Origin: Wurfbainia villosa
Taxonomy: Eukaryota; Streptophyta; Magnoliopsida; Zingiberales; Zingiberaceae
NCBI GenBank assembly: GCA_025175895.1
Contig: CM045990.1
Coordinates: 54,995,704-55,059,703, forward strand
Direction of reading: 5' to 3'
Length of the DNA stretch: 64,000 bases
Shown one piece after another: positions 1-11,780 of this stretch (positions are counted from its first letter, which is position 1; the number at the start of each line of letters is the position of its first letter). The notes under the pieces were generated by a model. It was not told where the DNA came from, searched no databases, and worked only from the letters and a program-made list of their open reading frames with translations. The translations under genes were made by a program, and so were the position numbers.

Positions 1-1194
1 GAATTTTGACATAATAATAAAATTATTATCGTGTTTTTTAAAAATTAAAGATTCGAATTACGAAAATAATAAATCCTTCCACAGAAATTTAGTACATCTT
101 ATTTTTATTAAATTTAAAAGTCAAAGGATATAATATATTTTTCTGGCAAAAATATTTTTATTCTAGTGTTTTAATAGATACGCTGTGACTTGATAAAAAT
201 ATTATATATATTAAGTATTTTTATATCGATTTTTTTTATCGACTTAATTAAAATGTCTTCAACTCAATCAAAATCAATTTAATACGATCAGAATCATGAA
301 TTTAAGCACGCTGTGGTGATTTAGATCGAGTTTATGTAATTTTAACTAAATTGATAAAAAAAAATTATATAAAAGTATTTTTTTTAATAGTTCAAGTATT
401 CTTACTAATCCTAGAGATAACTTGATCTTGATCTTCGAAAATTTTCATCGATTATTCAAAATAAATTCGGAGAGTGCATCGAAATTTAGACTCCCTTACG
501 AGGTGTAAGAGATATTTTATCGTCGTCGTCAGACTGAATCATATTTTAACTTAAAAAAAAAAAAGGGAATATCTTTAATAAAGATTGTCCTTTTGATTTT
601 TTATTTGTTGTCGATATTCAAATTCAATTTGATTGATATGATCATTTACATCAAATTCAAATAGCGTGTCTCCTAAATCTACAACAAAATGAGTCTAACT
701 ATCATAAATTTTTAGAGGCAAAGGGTCTTGATTATGAAATGGAAAGGTTTAATTATAATATAATATAATATAGCTTTAAATAAATTTCAGTATAAAAGAA
801 AATATATCTTGCAATTAACTTAGAATAGTCGAGATGTCAATTTCAATTCTAATTATGTTTTTTTTTCTCTAAAATATTTTTCCTTCGCGTGAATATCTTT
901 TTGCTATAAACGCAGTTTTATTTGGGCCGGGACAAAAACTACTAGGCCCAATTAAGGTCCACTTTTGTTGAAATTTTAATTATATGTACAAGTAGACACT
1001 TGTCATCTAATTGATTCATTTACTAATTATATAATACTCAATAATATTTTTTTTTAGTTTTCATGGGGATGATGCATTCACCGAGAGGGTGAAGTTTGCG
1101 GAGTTGAATCGATTCTAAAGAAAAATTTAAAATTTTGTCCTTGATTCAGATGCCCTCTCTCCATTGTCTTTGACCAATGAGTCAAAGGTCCAAA
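1..1194. other. AT-rich spacer, no gene seen
   Basis: I see no coding region here. Two GGCCCA-type (site II-like) motifs lie close together, TTTGGGCC at 921-928 and GGCCCAATT at 945-953, with TATAAA at 905-910. Such motifs are common in plant housekeeping promoters, but no adjacent coding exon could be found on either strand, so this may be a relic or part of a gene extending left of the window. Confidence 0.5.
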
Positions 1195-1792
1195 GGGTGC
1201 ATTTGGTTCGGGATTATTTTCCATAATTTTGGTTATTTATTCAAGGTTATCAATAAAAATTTTATTTGATTTAGAATTTGAACGATTACCCAATCATGAT
1301 GGATATCGACACATTATGCCACGTCAGCAAAAGGGTTATGCACGGAGGGATTGAAAAATCTCCAAGAAGCTTGATTTTTCTTGATTCCTTTGGTTATGAA
1401 TTTTTTTTTCAAAAAAACCCTTTGATTTTTACCATTTAGGAAAAAACTATCCTTATCAATTTATTAAATAACAATTTAGCTGATTGCCGATCGACCATTG
1501 TCGATCACCGACCGGCCATGCCTGTTGATCACAGGTCGACCACTGCTATCGATCGTCGTTCTTGCGATCGTCTCTCATGTAGACCGATAGTCAACGATTG
1601 CCACCGCCGATCTGAATAATATAGTAAAATATTAAATTATATGATACTTAAAATTTCCAAATAAATAAATTTTGATTGTATTATTTCGGATTGAACTAAA
1701 TACTATTTGATAATATTTTATTCCCTATAATCTGGTAATGTGTAATCACATTATCAAGATTATATATTATAACTTTTGAATCAAATGCATCC
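1195..1792 (+). mobile_element. Non-autonomous TIR element, copy 1 (CpG-core family)
   Basis: The left end GGGTGCATTTGGTTC is matched by the reverse complement of the right end, GGATGCATTTGATTC, with two mismatches in 15. A 3-bp AAA flanks both sides (1192-1194 and 1793-1795). The interior carries the family's left block (CCACGTCAGCAAAAGG near 1320), a CpG-rich core of CGATCG/GTCG words at about 1486-1610, and the right block with TAATATAGTAAAAT near 1616. No transposase is encoded. The 3-bp duplication and GGG end would suit a PIF/Harbinger-like element, but the superfamily is not settled because AAA is not the usual TTA/TAA target. Confidence 0.75.
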
Positions 1793-2179
1793 AAAGAGTT
1801 ATCTATGATTTAGCTCACTTACAATGGTGGACGGTTCTAATTTTTACGGAATAATATTTTTTTTAAAATAAATACGTTAAATGATCTAAAATAAATTCCA
1901 AAGCAAATGAACTAATTTAACATGATTCTCGAGGATGATACTAGTTATTAATTTCAAGGGCTAAATATTTATCGTGATTTATCTTTTTTATAATAGTCCG
2001 AAAACAAACTGATAGGATTTTTTTTTTTTTTCATCGGACGGGAGGATAGCAAAAAATTAATGTGTTGTATTAAAAAAAATGTAAATACGTTAAATAATTA
2101 AAAGTTTTTTAAATTTAAAATAATAAGTAAAAAAAATTATAAAGAACAGAAAAAATCTATTCTCTCTCTCACTGTAGTG
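1793..2179. other. Spacer upstream of the ERF gene
   Basis: AT-rich DNA with T-runs. A decayed inverted copy of the dispersed repeat described at 8100-8570 is recognisable at about 1935-2015. A CT-rich stretch (TCTCTCTCTC) lies just before the ERF start codon, as is common in plant 5' leaders. No clear TATA box was identified. Confidence 0.5.
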
Positions 2180-2710
2180 ATGCGCAAGGCGGGAGCAGCT
2201 GCGGAGGCGGCGGCGGAGGCCGCCGGGAACGGATCCGGCAATCCGACGCGTTTCCGTGGAGTCCGGAAGCGTCCTTGGGGCCGATTCGCCGCAGAGATCC
2301 GTGACCCGTGGAAGAAGACCAGAGTCTGGCTCGGAACCTTCGACTCCGCCGAGGCCGCGGCCCGCGCCTACGACGCAGCCGCCGTCGCCCTCCGTGGCCC
2401 CGCGGCCAAGACTAACTTCCCCTCCCACCATCACCTCCCGCTGACGCAGCGCCCCGCCTCCAGCAGCCTCAGCAGCACCGTCGAGTCGTCCAGCGGCCCT
2501 CGGGCCCCCGGCGCCTCGATCCGTGACCGTCGGCCGGTGCGAGTCCTGCTTGACCTCGATGACCGTCACAGCGACTGCGGTTCGTCGTCTTCTGTAGTCG
2601 ATGACGGCGAAATATTGTCGACGGGGTTCCGGCAACTGCTGCCTTTCGATCTCAATCTCCCTCCGCCCGAGGATGAACCTAATTCAGACATCCCTCTTCT
2701 TCGCGTCTGA
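2180..2710 (+). CDS. AP2/ERF transcription factor with C-terminal EAR repressor motif
   Basis: Single-exon gene, 176 aa from the ATG at 2180 (an in-frame GTG at 2177 is not the start). One AP2 domain spans about residues 24-81, beginning RFRGVRKRPWGRF. Ala37 and Asp42 match the A14/D19 residues that mark the ERF branch (GCC-box binding) rather than DREB. The C-terminus has an EAR motif, FDLNLPPP at 156-163, which in known class II ERFs (ERF3/ERF4 type) recruits TOPLESS co-repressors. It should therefore be a nuclear, sequence-specific repressor in ethylene or stress responses. The middle (about 85-150) is Ser/Pro-rich and low complexity. The gene is strongly GC-rich compared with its AT-rich flanks, typical of intronless ERF genes in monocots. 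Orthology to a particular ERF is not assigned. Confidence 0.93.
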   Translation: MRKAGAAAEAAAEAAGNGSGNPTRFRGVRKRPWGRFAAEIRDPWKKTRVWLGTFDSAEAAARAYDAAAVALRGPAAKTNFPSHHHLPLTQRPASSSLSSTVESSSGPRAPGASIRDRRPVRVLLDLDDRHSDCGSSSSVVDDGEILSTGFRQLLPFDLNLPPPEDEPNSDIPLLRV

Positions 2711-3609
2711 TCCTTGGATCCCTTCGACTACAGGTAAATTGTACTGGTTCTTCTACGCATCTCTTTTGATTCGTCTCGCTGTTTCTTGCGATCTTTCTAC
2801 CTCTTTTTCCCCCCTCTTTTTCCATGTTATGGTTTAGTGTTGAGTTGCATAGGGTTTTGAAATATCTGCTCAGATCTGTGGTTCTTCTGTTTCACATCCT
2901 ATGCTCTTTGTACATGATCAATATATCGAAAATTTTACAGATGAAGCATTAGTGGAGTTAAAATCTTCTTGTCTAACAGTTCAATCTATGCAACAACTGT
3001 TGAATACCAGATCCTATGCATCTCATATTTTTCCAACTGCATCATTGATTAGGGGCTACAGTTACTAAACTCTACCAATTTTAACATTCAAAAGAATGAA
3101 AAAGAAACAAGAGGAAAAAGCTAGATATCATAAATAAGCAGACTATAGATGAAGATCTAAAGTGACTATAAGAGTGCAAACAGAACATGCCCTCTTAGCT
3201 TGCTTCGTTTAGACATCTTAAAGCTGATGCTGGTCCAGTCATTCTCTTAATTTTAATTGTAGATGTTGTATTATAGGATGACGGATCAATCTCCTATAAA
3301 TGCGAGAGTGTCGTCTCTCTATGTATTAGTTACTAGTCTCAAGGGTCAAAGATCTATCGTGATTTACCTCTCTTATGATGGTCCAAATATAGACCGATAG
3401 CGGCTGTTAGATTGACGAATTTTAATTTTTTGTATCATATTTGTTTTTATTTGTGGATTTACTTTCGAGTGGAAGGATTTTGAAAAGCATTTAATCTACT
3501 TTTGATCGGATGAGGGTGACATAGATTCTTGATCCAAGATTGTTTCACTATCTTTGTAGAGATATATGATGTGCACATATTTTTGTAGATGTAGAATAGC
3601 TTCATGTTT
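2711..3609. other. ERF 3' flank and spacer
   Basis: ERF 3' UTR followed by AT-rich spacer. At about 3310-3420 there is an inverted copy of the dispersed repeat seen at 8100-8570 (core reading on the minus strand: CAATCTAACAGCCGCTATCG). I see no gene. Confidence 0.5.
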
Positions 3610-3990
3610 CCAATAAAAATACGAGAATGTTAAGGTGAATGTGTGGATATATGAAATGGACAAAATAAGAAATGAAAATATTAGAGAGAAAGACAGATCA
3701 ATTGCATCTATTTTGAGAAAATTTCGAGAGATACGTTTAAAGTGATATGAACATGTATTTAAATAACCAATAAGTATTCTAGTTAGGTGACTTGAAATGA
3801 TGTCAAGTACATACATTAAATGAGGAAAAGGATCGGAAGACCAAAAAAAGCATGGTTAGGAACAATAAAATAAGATAAAATTTATTTAAGTATATATGAT
3901 GATATAGTAGGGGATAGAGTTCAATAATATAAAAGGATTCATATAATCGACATCACCTAGTGAGATAAAATTTAATTGTCGTATTGTTGT
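3610..3990 (+). mobile_element. 5'-truncated RTE-type LINE, reverse transcriptase tail
   Basis: The plus strand resembles the C-terminal part and 3' end of the RTE LINE at 31684-32262 (there in the opposite orientation), ending in the typical TTGTTGTTG tail. The insert is flanked by a perfect 20-bp direct repeat, TGTAGAATAGCTTCATGTTT (3590-3609 and 3991-4010), which marks it as a target-primed insertion truncated at its 5' end. The reading frame is destroyed by many substitutions, mostly toward A/T, consistent with decay of methylated cytosines. Confidence 0.85.
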
Positions 3991-6900
3991 TGTAGAATAG
4001 CTTCATGTTTACTACATGCCCTCATTTACGGAATTTTTTTCTTTTTTCTTTTTTATATAAGGAAATCATTCCGTGTTATTTGTCGCACAAGGAGATTTTT
4101 TTTCTTTGTTATTTTTCATGCAAGATAACCTCCTATACAGAGTTGATTCTCAGTATTTCAGGGCTCGGAGCGAAGTAAAAAAAAAAATTCTTTTATAGAT
4201 AAAAAAATTTATTTTTCAATAAAATTGAAATTCTTTTCTATTTAATTATAAAAAAAAGTTCATTGGACCTGAGCAGGAGCCCAGGCAGCTGCCCTTGCCC
4301 AGGGCCGGTTCTGTAGGTCTTTCAATCTCTTTGCTTTTCAATCCTTACTACGCATAGCACATGATGGATGCTAGCTTATGGGCGTTCATTCGTATACATA
4401 ATGTAGTTATACTTGAATATGTACAAGTGTATATTTATTATGCAAGAAGAAATACTGTTGCATCCATTCATAATGACATTTATGAAGGGGAAGAAGAGGA
4501 AGGGAACATCGTGGAAGGGATAGGGATTAATAGATTAAAAAAAACTTATATAATATTTATTAACGTATAATGATATTTATGAAATATGTTGTTAAAAGGG
4601 ATCTAATTAGATATTTTTTAAAAAATAATAATCAATTTTAATAAGTGTCATTACAAGGTATTTATAACTCCATTATAAAATAAATATCATTAAGAAAATG
4701 TCATAATAAACTATTATTCTTGTAGTATAAAGTTTTGTATTAAAGATTTCCGATCGAGTTATTTAGGTGATTTTTAAGGTATAAATTCCCGAGATTGTTC
4801 TTTTTGCGGGATTGATATCTGCCTTAGTGCTTTTGTAGGAGTCAGAGGTACTTTGGCAAGGGTGAGTAGTTTTTCATTTATAATTTCATTCTGCAATATA
4901 TATCTTCACAGAATTTCTTCGATTGTATTGGCTATAATCTTGATTCTTTTTTAGTAGAACCTTCTTATTGGACATGAGAGTATGTATTTTTCAATTAGTA
5001 GAATCTTGATTTTCTAAATTTTCTCTCGTGTCTCCCATTTCAATGTCTCATCTCGATTCTTATAGACGGCACTAAAATGATATGATTCGAGATCACTAGA
5101 TAGGATGACTCAAAAGAATGCCCACGATCGAGTATTTTTGATCGACTGGGTACCAATCAAGTAGATCTTTAATATGTTGATCTGATTAGATCGACTTCTT
5201 TCTACATATCTTTCACAAGTTGAGCTACAACTGGGCTTAAGTCGGATAACAATTAGGCTGTTAGGAGATCGATCATCATTGGGGCCTCAAGAGGTCGACT
5301 GTCAACGGAACCTCGGGAGATAGGTGATATACGTCTTATAGATTAATCGAAATCGAATTGAAGACTTAAATATTTAAATTATCAAAAAAAAAAAAAAAAA
5401 AAAGGAGACTCGATTTTTTTTTTTCTTGCTCCATTGTTTTTTTGTTCTTTCTAATTTTGGTTCGGATCAGAGGGGATTAACCGAGACATGTCTCGATTCC
5501 CTTGTCAATCCGTGCTACTATTTGTAGATTATGTTTGAAACTCTTTTTGTCAGTGAAACGGAACGTTGAACGTCCACATCTTTGAAGATCCTGAAATATT
5601 TTTCTTTCGATGCCCAGTTAATATATTTGTCAATTTTTCTTCGATTTCCTGGCAATCGATTTGTTGAGATATCAAATTTGTTGAGACAGGTTATATTAAT
5701 ATCCGTCCGATTTATTTTTCTACTCGATAAGGAGTTGAGATAATCTATATTAATATCCATTCGATTTATTTTCCTTCTCAACAAGGACAATTGAGAGGAT
5801 ATTTTTTTTTTCCCTCCGTGGACGGAGCAGCAAAAGTGAAGAGACATTTCATTCGAGAATACAATTTGATCCTCTGCTGTGATATTATTCGATAGTGAAT
5901 TTAAGAAAAATTCATTTAGATGGTCCTGAAATTCAGAAGTTTGTCCGATAGACAGAATACGATTTCGATAGTGGACTATCGTTTAGGGATGATACAATTA
6001 TAGAGTTCAAGTTGAACTATAAAAAAATTATGAGTATTTTTTTGATTTTATCTTTGATGACCGATGGAGATCACTTGAGCTTCGATTTTATCCGGTTCAA
6101 TTGTTGATAAAACATTTCGAAAATGTATAAGACAGAATCGATCACTTCCAAATATTAATCAGATTGAATACTCCTGTGCCAATAAAAAGAGCTTCCCCAA
6201 GTGAATCCATTTGTGAATTTCTGATATGCTCAAGAAGAGTGCAGGTTAGTTCATCCATCAGTCTTTTCAAATTTTCTTGTTAGGGAAGAATATTTGAGTT
6301 GTATATTTACTTGCATTCAGTAAACGCTCTTTTGGTAAAATAGTCTTATGGTTTATAATGATTTGTCTTCTCGGGGCTAGAAGAATATAAATGCTATTAT
6401 AAATGGACAAGAATAATTTCGACTTAAAATTTAAAAATTTTAATCGGATTCAAAAGCATTTTTCTATTTCCGATTAAAGAATTAAAAGATATAACTCTCT
6501 GTAATTTATTTTTTTTTATCATCATCGGGATCTACAGTAAAGGAGGTTAAGAATGAACCTAATCATTTTTTTTATCCATTTGAATAATGTGATAGAATCA
6601 ATGAATAATCTATTATTGAAGATTAACATTTGAAATTTCAAAAAATAATAATTAAATTTAAAATTTCAATCCTAAAAAAAATTATTTTTTTATTAATATT
6701 AAATATTTAAATTTTAGATTTGATTAATTTTAAAAATAATTGATTTGATTTCATATGGAACATTAAATTCTAATGATTCTCTTGCGCTAAATAACCGTCT
6801 ATAAAAAATTGAAACCATCAATTTAATGATCTTTATCGGTCTGTCCTACAGCTATTATGAGAGAAATAAATTACGTAGATTTTATAAATTTTGATATAAT

Positions 6901-7513
6901 GATCAAAATATATGGAAATTATCTGAATCCAAAAAAAAAAAAAAAAATTTAAACTTCTTTCGAAATTGATCCATATTATTTCTACGAACATCCGTAAAGA
7001 CTTCGCTAAGTAATCACGATAACACACCATAAATTCTAATGATTGCATCACTTTAGCACTATAAATGCCGTGAGAGCAGAGAAACAAATAAGCTTTAGGC
7101 AAGTGCATTGCTTTTAACGATTTGTTTATTACCTTGCAATTGACATCCATATCCTCAGTGGCTTGCTCGCCATTTGTCTCCCTCTGAGGAATCAATACCT
7201 GCAGAATTAAATATTCAACCGAAATAATTTTACCTCAATTTTGTTTTTGTGTTTTCATAATGCCATATAAAAAAGTTTTTAAAAATTATCCTTCTTGTCA
7301 CTGTAAAAAAATATTCCAACAATTTTTCTAAAGGCTCCATATTCAATAATTCATATATTTTTAAAATTTTAAAATTAAAGATGAAATGGATTAAAAAAAA
7401 TAAAGATAATGACAGAAAAAGAGTGATTTAACTGAGTGCAGGATGAATGGAAAAAATAAATAAAAGTTGAAAGATATATTGATAGATAAAATAAATATAT
7501 AAAAGAAAAATGG
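3991..7513. other. Long AT-rich spacer with repeat remnants
   Basis: No supportable gene. It contains a poly-A run (5384-5403), a tandem duplication of 54 bp (5692-5745 and 5746-5799, both starting TATATTAATATCC), and dispersed repeats shared with other spacers: about 5995-6175 resembles 25255-25430, and about 6385-6560 resembles 9672-9840. The stretch 6760-7060 is another copy of the repeat at 8100-8570. A 67-bp exon-like segment on the minus strand at 7132-7198 is described in the findings. Confidence 0.5.
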
Positions 7514-7734
7514 TCAAAATTAGCCGTTTGCAACGGCTAATTCTTCTCCAATAAAATAATAATAATTTTTTTTTTAACGGCTATTTTAAAATGAAAAAAA
7601 AATAGAAAAAAAAATTACACTGTAGGGTCCGCTGCTTTAATGAAAAATTTAGATTCAATATTTAGAACCAAAATAACGATTTAAAAAAAAATATTTTCAC
7701 AGTGGTCATAAATTTTTCATACGGTTAATTTTGA
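7514..7734. mobile_element. Short MITE-like element
   Basis: Terminal inverted repeats TCAAAATTAGCCGT (7514-7527) and, at the right end reverse-complemented, TCAAAATTAACCGT (ending 7734) bound about 220 bp of AT-rich sequence. Inside the left end is a perfect small hairpin, TTAGCCGTT-TGC-AACGGCTAA. No coding capacity. A target-site duplication was not clearly seen. Confidence 0.5.
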
Positions 7735-8099
7735 GAAGAATCTTGCATCCTCTCCCTAAATGTTTATAGGGGGCAAATAAGAAAGAACATACTAAAGTTA
7801 GGAAATATATTATTTTTTTTCTAGCATTTAATATCTAGATTGAGCTGACTAAAATTTATTACTAATCATCAGAGTACAATAAGAATTATAATTTAATTTT
7901 TTAAAAAAATTATAAATGTGTGAATATTTTAAAATTGATTTGGACATCCTAACAGTAATCAAAAGAGTAATAAATTTCTTTTTTTTTTACTCCCTCTAGA
8001 TTCTGTCTGTATAATCATGCCATTAAATTAAAGTCGCAAGCAAACGGAACTAATAATGAGTTTTTTTTTTCTTTCTCAGAATCTGTTTTTGTTTACATT

Positions 8100-8570
8100 T
8101 CTTAAAAAATTAGAATTGTCAATCTAATGACTCTCATCGATTTATCATGCGATAATTATAAGAGAGATAAATCAAGAAAAGAATCTTTGATCTTAACGCG
8201 ATTGATCAACATAGAGGAGAGTCATCTGAACCAGAGAGAGGTTTTAGATCCTCCTCCGGAATCGATCCGTACTCATTTCACAAGTGATATCCTACTCTAA
8301 CTAATGTGTCATTTTCGTGAGAAATATTTTTGTTTACATCTGCAAAGGTTGAAACCGTCAATCTAGCGACCCCCACTGATTATTCCTACGACCATTATAA
8401 AGGAGATAAAACACGAATGGATCCTATGAGCCTTGACGTGGTGATCAAGACACGTGAGGATCATCTGAATCTAAGAAAAGACTTTAGACATCATTCGAAA
8501 TCGATTTATATCACTTTTATAAGCATCGTCGTGTCTTAATCACTAATTTATCCCCGTGGCGATGGCCATT
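8100..8570 (+). repeat. Direct pair of a dispersed ~230-bp repeat (family X)
   Basis: Two adjacent degenerate copies, about 8105-8330 and 8340-8570. Each begins near 'TCAATCTAR-CGACY' and includes a TAAATCA/TAAAACACGA block, a GATCAT(C)TGAA block and a GAAATCGAT block. Each is followed by TTTTTGTTTACAT. Other copies occur at 6760-7060, 24170-25070 (interrupted by a TIR element) and inverted at 1935-2015 and 3310-3420. I cannot assign it to a named transposon class. Confidence 0.6.
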
Positions 8571-8692
8571 TTTGTTTACATGAACAGACACTAAGGAAGC
8601 AAAGAAATGAGATCGATCAACAGATGACATAATTGATAGGTAGAGAATTTCATTAGCCTTAGCTTGTTGATTTCCGTCGTCTGTGCTTTCAT

Positions 8693-9271
8693 TCAATTCC
8701 AAGCTCCCCAAACACTTTCCCCAATAAATTTCATCAACTTCCTCACTGAGCTCTTGCTCTCGTCACTATCCTCGTCTTCCTCCTCTTCATCTTCTCCATC
8801 ATCATCATCATCTTCTTCTTCTTCTTCTTTTCCTTCATCTTCTTCTTCTTCACGGTGTTGGGCACCGTCATCGCCGTCCCGAAGTCCTCCTAATTCCTGG
8901 CCCTCCGCCGTCGCCGAGTCGCCTTCTTTCCGCCTTTTCTGCCTCCGGCGGCGCTGGTCCCTGCTCTCCAGGCCCTCCTCGACGGCGTCGATGATTTGGT
9001 GGATGACGTGCCGGTTCGGCGACGCGTCCCACCGCGCCCAGAAGCTCTTGTAGCACCCGAAGCAGGCGCAGCCCAGCTCCGGCGGGTGCACCCGCCGTCG
9101 CTCCCTCCACGGCCTCCCGCCGCCGGAGAGCAAGTAGGCCAGGACTTCCTGATCCTCCGATGTCAGCGCCGCCGCCAGCGCCAGCACGGCCGCGGGGAGC
9201 GCCGCCAGCTGGTTTTGCGGCGCCGGTGCTGGGTGAACCTTCCGCCCCTTTCCGCTGCCGAGCTTCTTCAT
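8693..9271 (-). CDS. Uncharacterised plant protein with CxCFxCYxSFW motif and acidic tail
   Basis: Single-exon, 192 aa. The order is a basic N-terminus, a hydrophobic-helical segment (about residues 24-49, LPAAVLALAAALTSEDQEVL), a conserved-looking Cys/aromatic block at 68-98 (Cys68, Cys70, Cys73 in CACFGCYKSFWARWDASPNR), then a basic RRRRQKRRK stretch and a long Glu/Asp-rich low-complexity tract (about 139-175), ending in a short hydrophobic motif FIGESVWGAWN. The layout matches, from memory, an uncharacterised plant family related to Arabidopsis At1g24270 and At1g62422. No function is known to me. The three cysteines could bind metal, but that is inference. A TATA box sits about 105 bp upstream of the ATG. 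Confidence 0.85.
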   Translation of the reverse strand: MKKLGSGKGRKVHPAPAPQNQLAALPAAVLALAAALTSEDQEVLAYLLSGGGRPWRERRRVHPPELGCACFGCYKSFWARWDASPNRHVIHQIIDAVEEGLESRDQRRRRQKRRKEGDSATAEGQELGGLRDGDDGAQHREEEEDEGKEEEEEDDDDDGEDEEEEDEDSDESKSSVRKLMKFIGESVWGAWN

Positions 9272-9374
9272 CGCACGCCGGCGGACGGAACAACAAAAAA
9301 GACGGTTTTTTAATGGGAGAAAAAGGGCAAAAAAGTGGCGCCTTTGGAAACTAGAACGAGGTATCTGGGCGATG

Positions 9375-9387
9375 GATATATATATAG
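9375..9387 (-). promoter_or_regulatory. TATA box of the acidic-tail gene
   Basis: Read on the minus strand, CTATATATATATCC lies about 105 bp upstream of the start codon at 9271, a normal distance for a plant TATA box with a 70-80 nt leader. Confidence 0.6.
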
Positions 9388-10665
9388 ACCATTATCTCTT
9401 TATGCCAGCACTAAGCATTTGAAAAAAAGTAAGAGGAGTTCATTTTAATTTTTACCCCATACGTTAATTTCCTTTTCAAACAGCCCATGGAAATTTTCAA
9501 ATTTATCATTTTACCCCTCGTGCTGCTTTGATAAAACATCAAAGAAATGCTCCTATACTCCACTATTACCATTTTGACCTTTTCAGCAAGAACTTGGGAA
9601 AGTTCGATTAAATTCAGTAATCAAAAATACAATTCAATTATCCCCACCCTCAAGACGATCCGGCGACTAAACAGTGTAGATGCTACTATAAATGAACATG
9701 AATCAAATTTTGATGTGAGATCTAAAATCTTCATTCGAACTTAAAAGTCTTCCATTATTTCTTATCAACGGATCAAAAGATTTAATCCTCGTAATTTATC
9801 TCTTTTTATCATCACTGAGGGGCCGACAGTGAGGGGGCGTTGTGGACGCTGATAATATAGCAATCGATTATTATGATAATATCAATCGACTGTACTATAA
9901 CATGAATTTATAAAATTATAATTTTGTATATTAATCGATTAACACTGTAGCATCAGTTGATTGACTTTAAAATTTTAATTATTATTTTTTATTTTTATCA
10001 AATTAATCAATTTTTTTTAGTTAAAAATTCGATCAATTCGATTAAATAAAAAAATAGATTTATTCGATTTCGATATAATCGGTTCAATTAATAATCAATT
10101 GCTATATTTTGTAAAAGTGAGCATTGTAAAATAGTAGAGTGAAATAGGAAGTTCTTGCTTAAATTAATAAACAGTCCTAAATCAAATTTAGTCAAAAAAA
10201 TTTAATGGTTTATTTCTTTAGTTTTGGATTATGAGGTAGATAATTTTATCAAGTTCAGTTCAACATTGGTTTGTGCTTAATGAACATTAGGGTAATTTGT
10301 TGTGGTTGAAGTCTACAGATTAGGTCATTACACGTACAAAGAGAGAATCAAGCATAGGCGATTTCGTCATTTATTTCCATTCGACTAAGTGGAGAGAATA
10401 ATGACCAAGTCTAAAATATCTTTTAATTATAAGTGCTAAAAGAAAAAAAGATATATATATGCTTTTTTGATGGTGGCTCATCCAGCCATGTCTATCCCTG
10501 GTTGGTTGGTGAAGAGTTGGTGTGTTGTGACTCGAAGCTTGGCCATGAGAGGTAACAAGGACAATGACTTATAAGCCATTAGACTTTAGGTGTGATCCCA
10601 CTCATAGGATAATCATCATATTATCATTAATTCAAATATTTGATCAGCTCAAATGTTCTTTTCAA

Positions 10666-10709
<44 letters not shown>

Positions 10710-11780
10710 ACTACTTTATTATGAATTTAAAAGAGTTGCAATAATATTGTTTACATCAAATGAAGACCCAAACATTGACAACTTTGAGCAATTAGTTAAA
10801 GTATGACCAACCTGATTATAATGTATTGCCAACTTTATTATGTGATGTATGGTTGTGAGTAAATCCAGTAGCTTCCATAGGCAAAATGATTAATCCAGTG
10901 TAAATTTATACCAAATGAATAAGAATTAATGGTATTTGTCTTTCATTGTGTCAGACGTCGGTACGATCAAAAATAGATCATGATTTACTTTCTTTGATCT
11001 AACCAACAATGAAGAACGTCTAAGATGAATACATCACATTTTGCACCAAGTGAGTAAATCCAAGTATATTATCCTAAAGATGATCAGTGTGGGGCTCAAC
11101 ATAGTGACACAAGAAGTGATCTAAGTTTCAGTCTGTTCTAACTTTTAACCATTTGCTTTATCTGAAAATAAGGAAATTAGATTTGCAAGACTTTCTACAA
11201 TGGAAAAAGATATTTCATCCATTTTAGAATATTTTAGGGCTAAGACAAAAAAAAAACATCTCTGCAAATTGGGAAATTCACTAAGATTCAGTTAGCATAT
11301 AAAGAGTTGAGATAAAAGTAAAAGAAATCAGCAAGAAGCTTAAGAACATATAATTTTTAAAAGCTTTGGAGACTTCAACAGCCAGCAAAAGCAGGACTGG
11401 AAATGGATTACTTACTTGGATGAAAGATTGGAAGTGGCACAAAAATGTAAATAATGATGAAGCTTCCTTCTTTCAACGCTCAACTTTCTATCCGAGTAAA
11501 CACAGCCTAAAAGAACAACAAAGAATCGCATTGAATCTGCTTCATTGAAGACTCTAGTGTTCATATCCATCACCAGATTAGTTTGTCTTTATTTATTTAT
11601 TATTATTATTATTTACAATATGTGCACAACAAAAACAAATCTCCTAATCATTTCAGCAACATTACGGTTAGTATCATACCATCAATTTTGTGGTTTCCCT
11701 TGCCATGCTTTGAGCATTAATCCTTGTTCATTGTGAGCTTCAAACAGACGTCACTCCTTTTAAGTTTTGTGACAATTTCA
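9388..11780. other. Spacer with repeats
   Basis: No gene supported. It holds a dispersed repeat at about 9672-9840 shared with 6385-6560, an AT-rich segment rich in AATCGATT, a family X fragment near 10960-11010, and a segment at about 11380-11520 that shares blocks such as GGCACAAAAATGTAAA with 60040-60130. The part nearest 11780 is the probable 3' UTR of the carboxylesterase gene. Confidence 0.45.
10666..10702. repeat. (TA)n microsatellite
   Basis: About 18 uninterrupted TA dinucleotides in spacer DNA. Confidence 0.95.

Noticed and set aside
2090..2635. 181-codon minus-strand ORF opposite the ERF gene
   Set aside because: Antisense shadow of the GC-rich AP2 coding sequence.
6833..7195. 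120-codon minus-strand ORF as a gene
   Set aside because: Only its first part looks exon-like; the rest is AT-rich intron-like sequence ending in a poly-A/T tract, so a full gene is not supported.
8868..9296. 142-codon ORF on the minus strand overlapping the acidic-tail gene
   Set aside because: Frame shadow of the GC-rich gene at 8693-9271; Arg/Gly/Ala-rich translation with no family resemblance.
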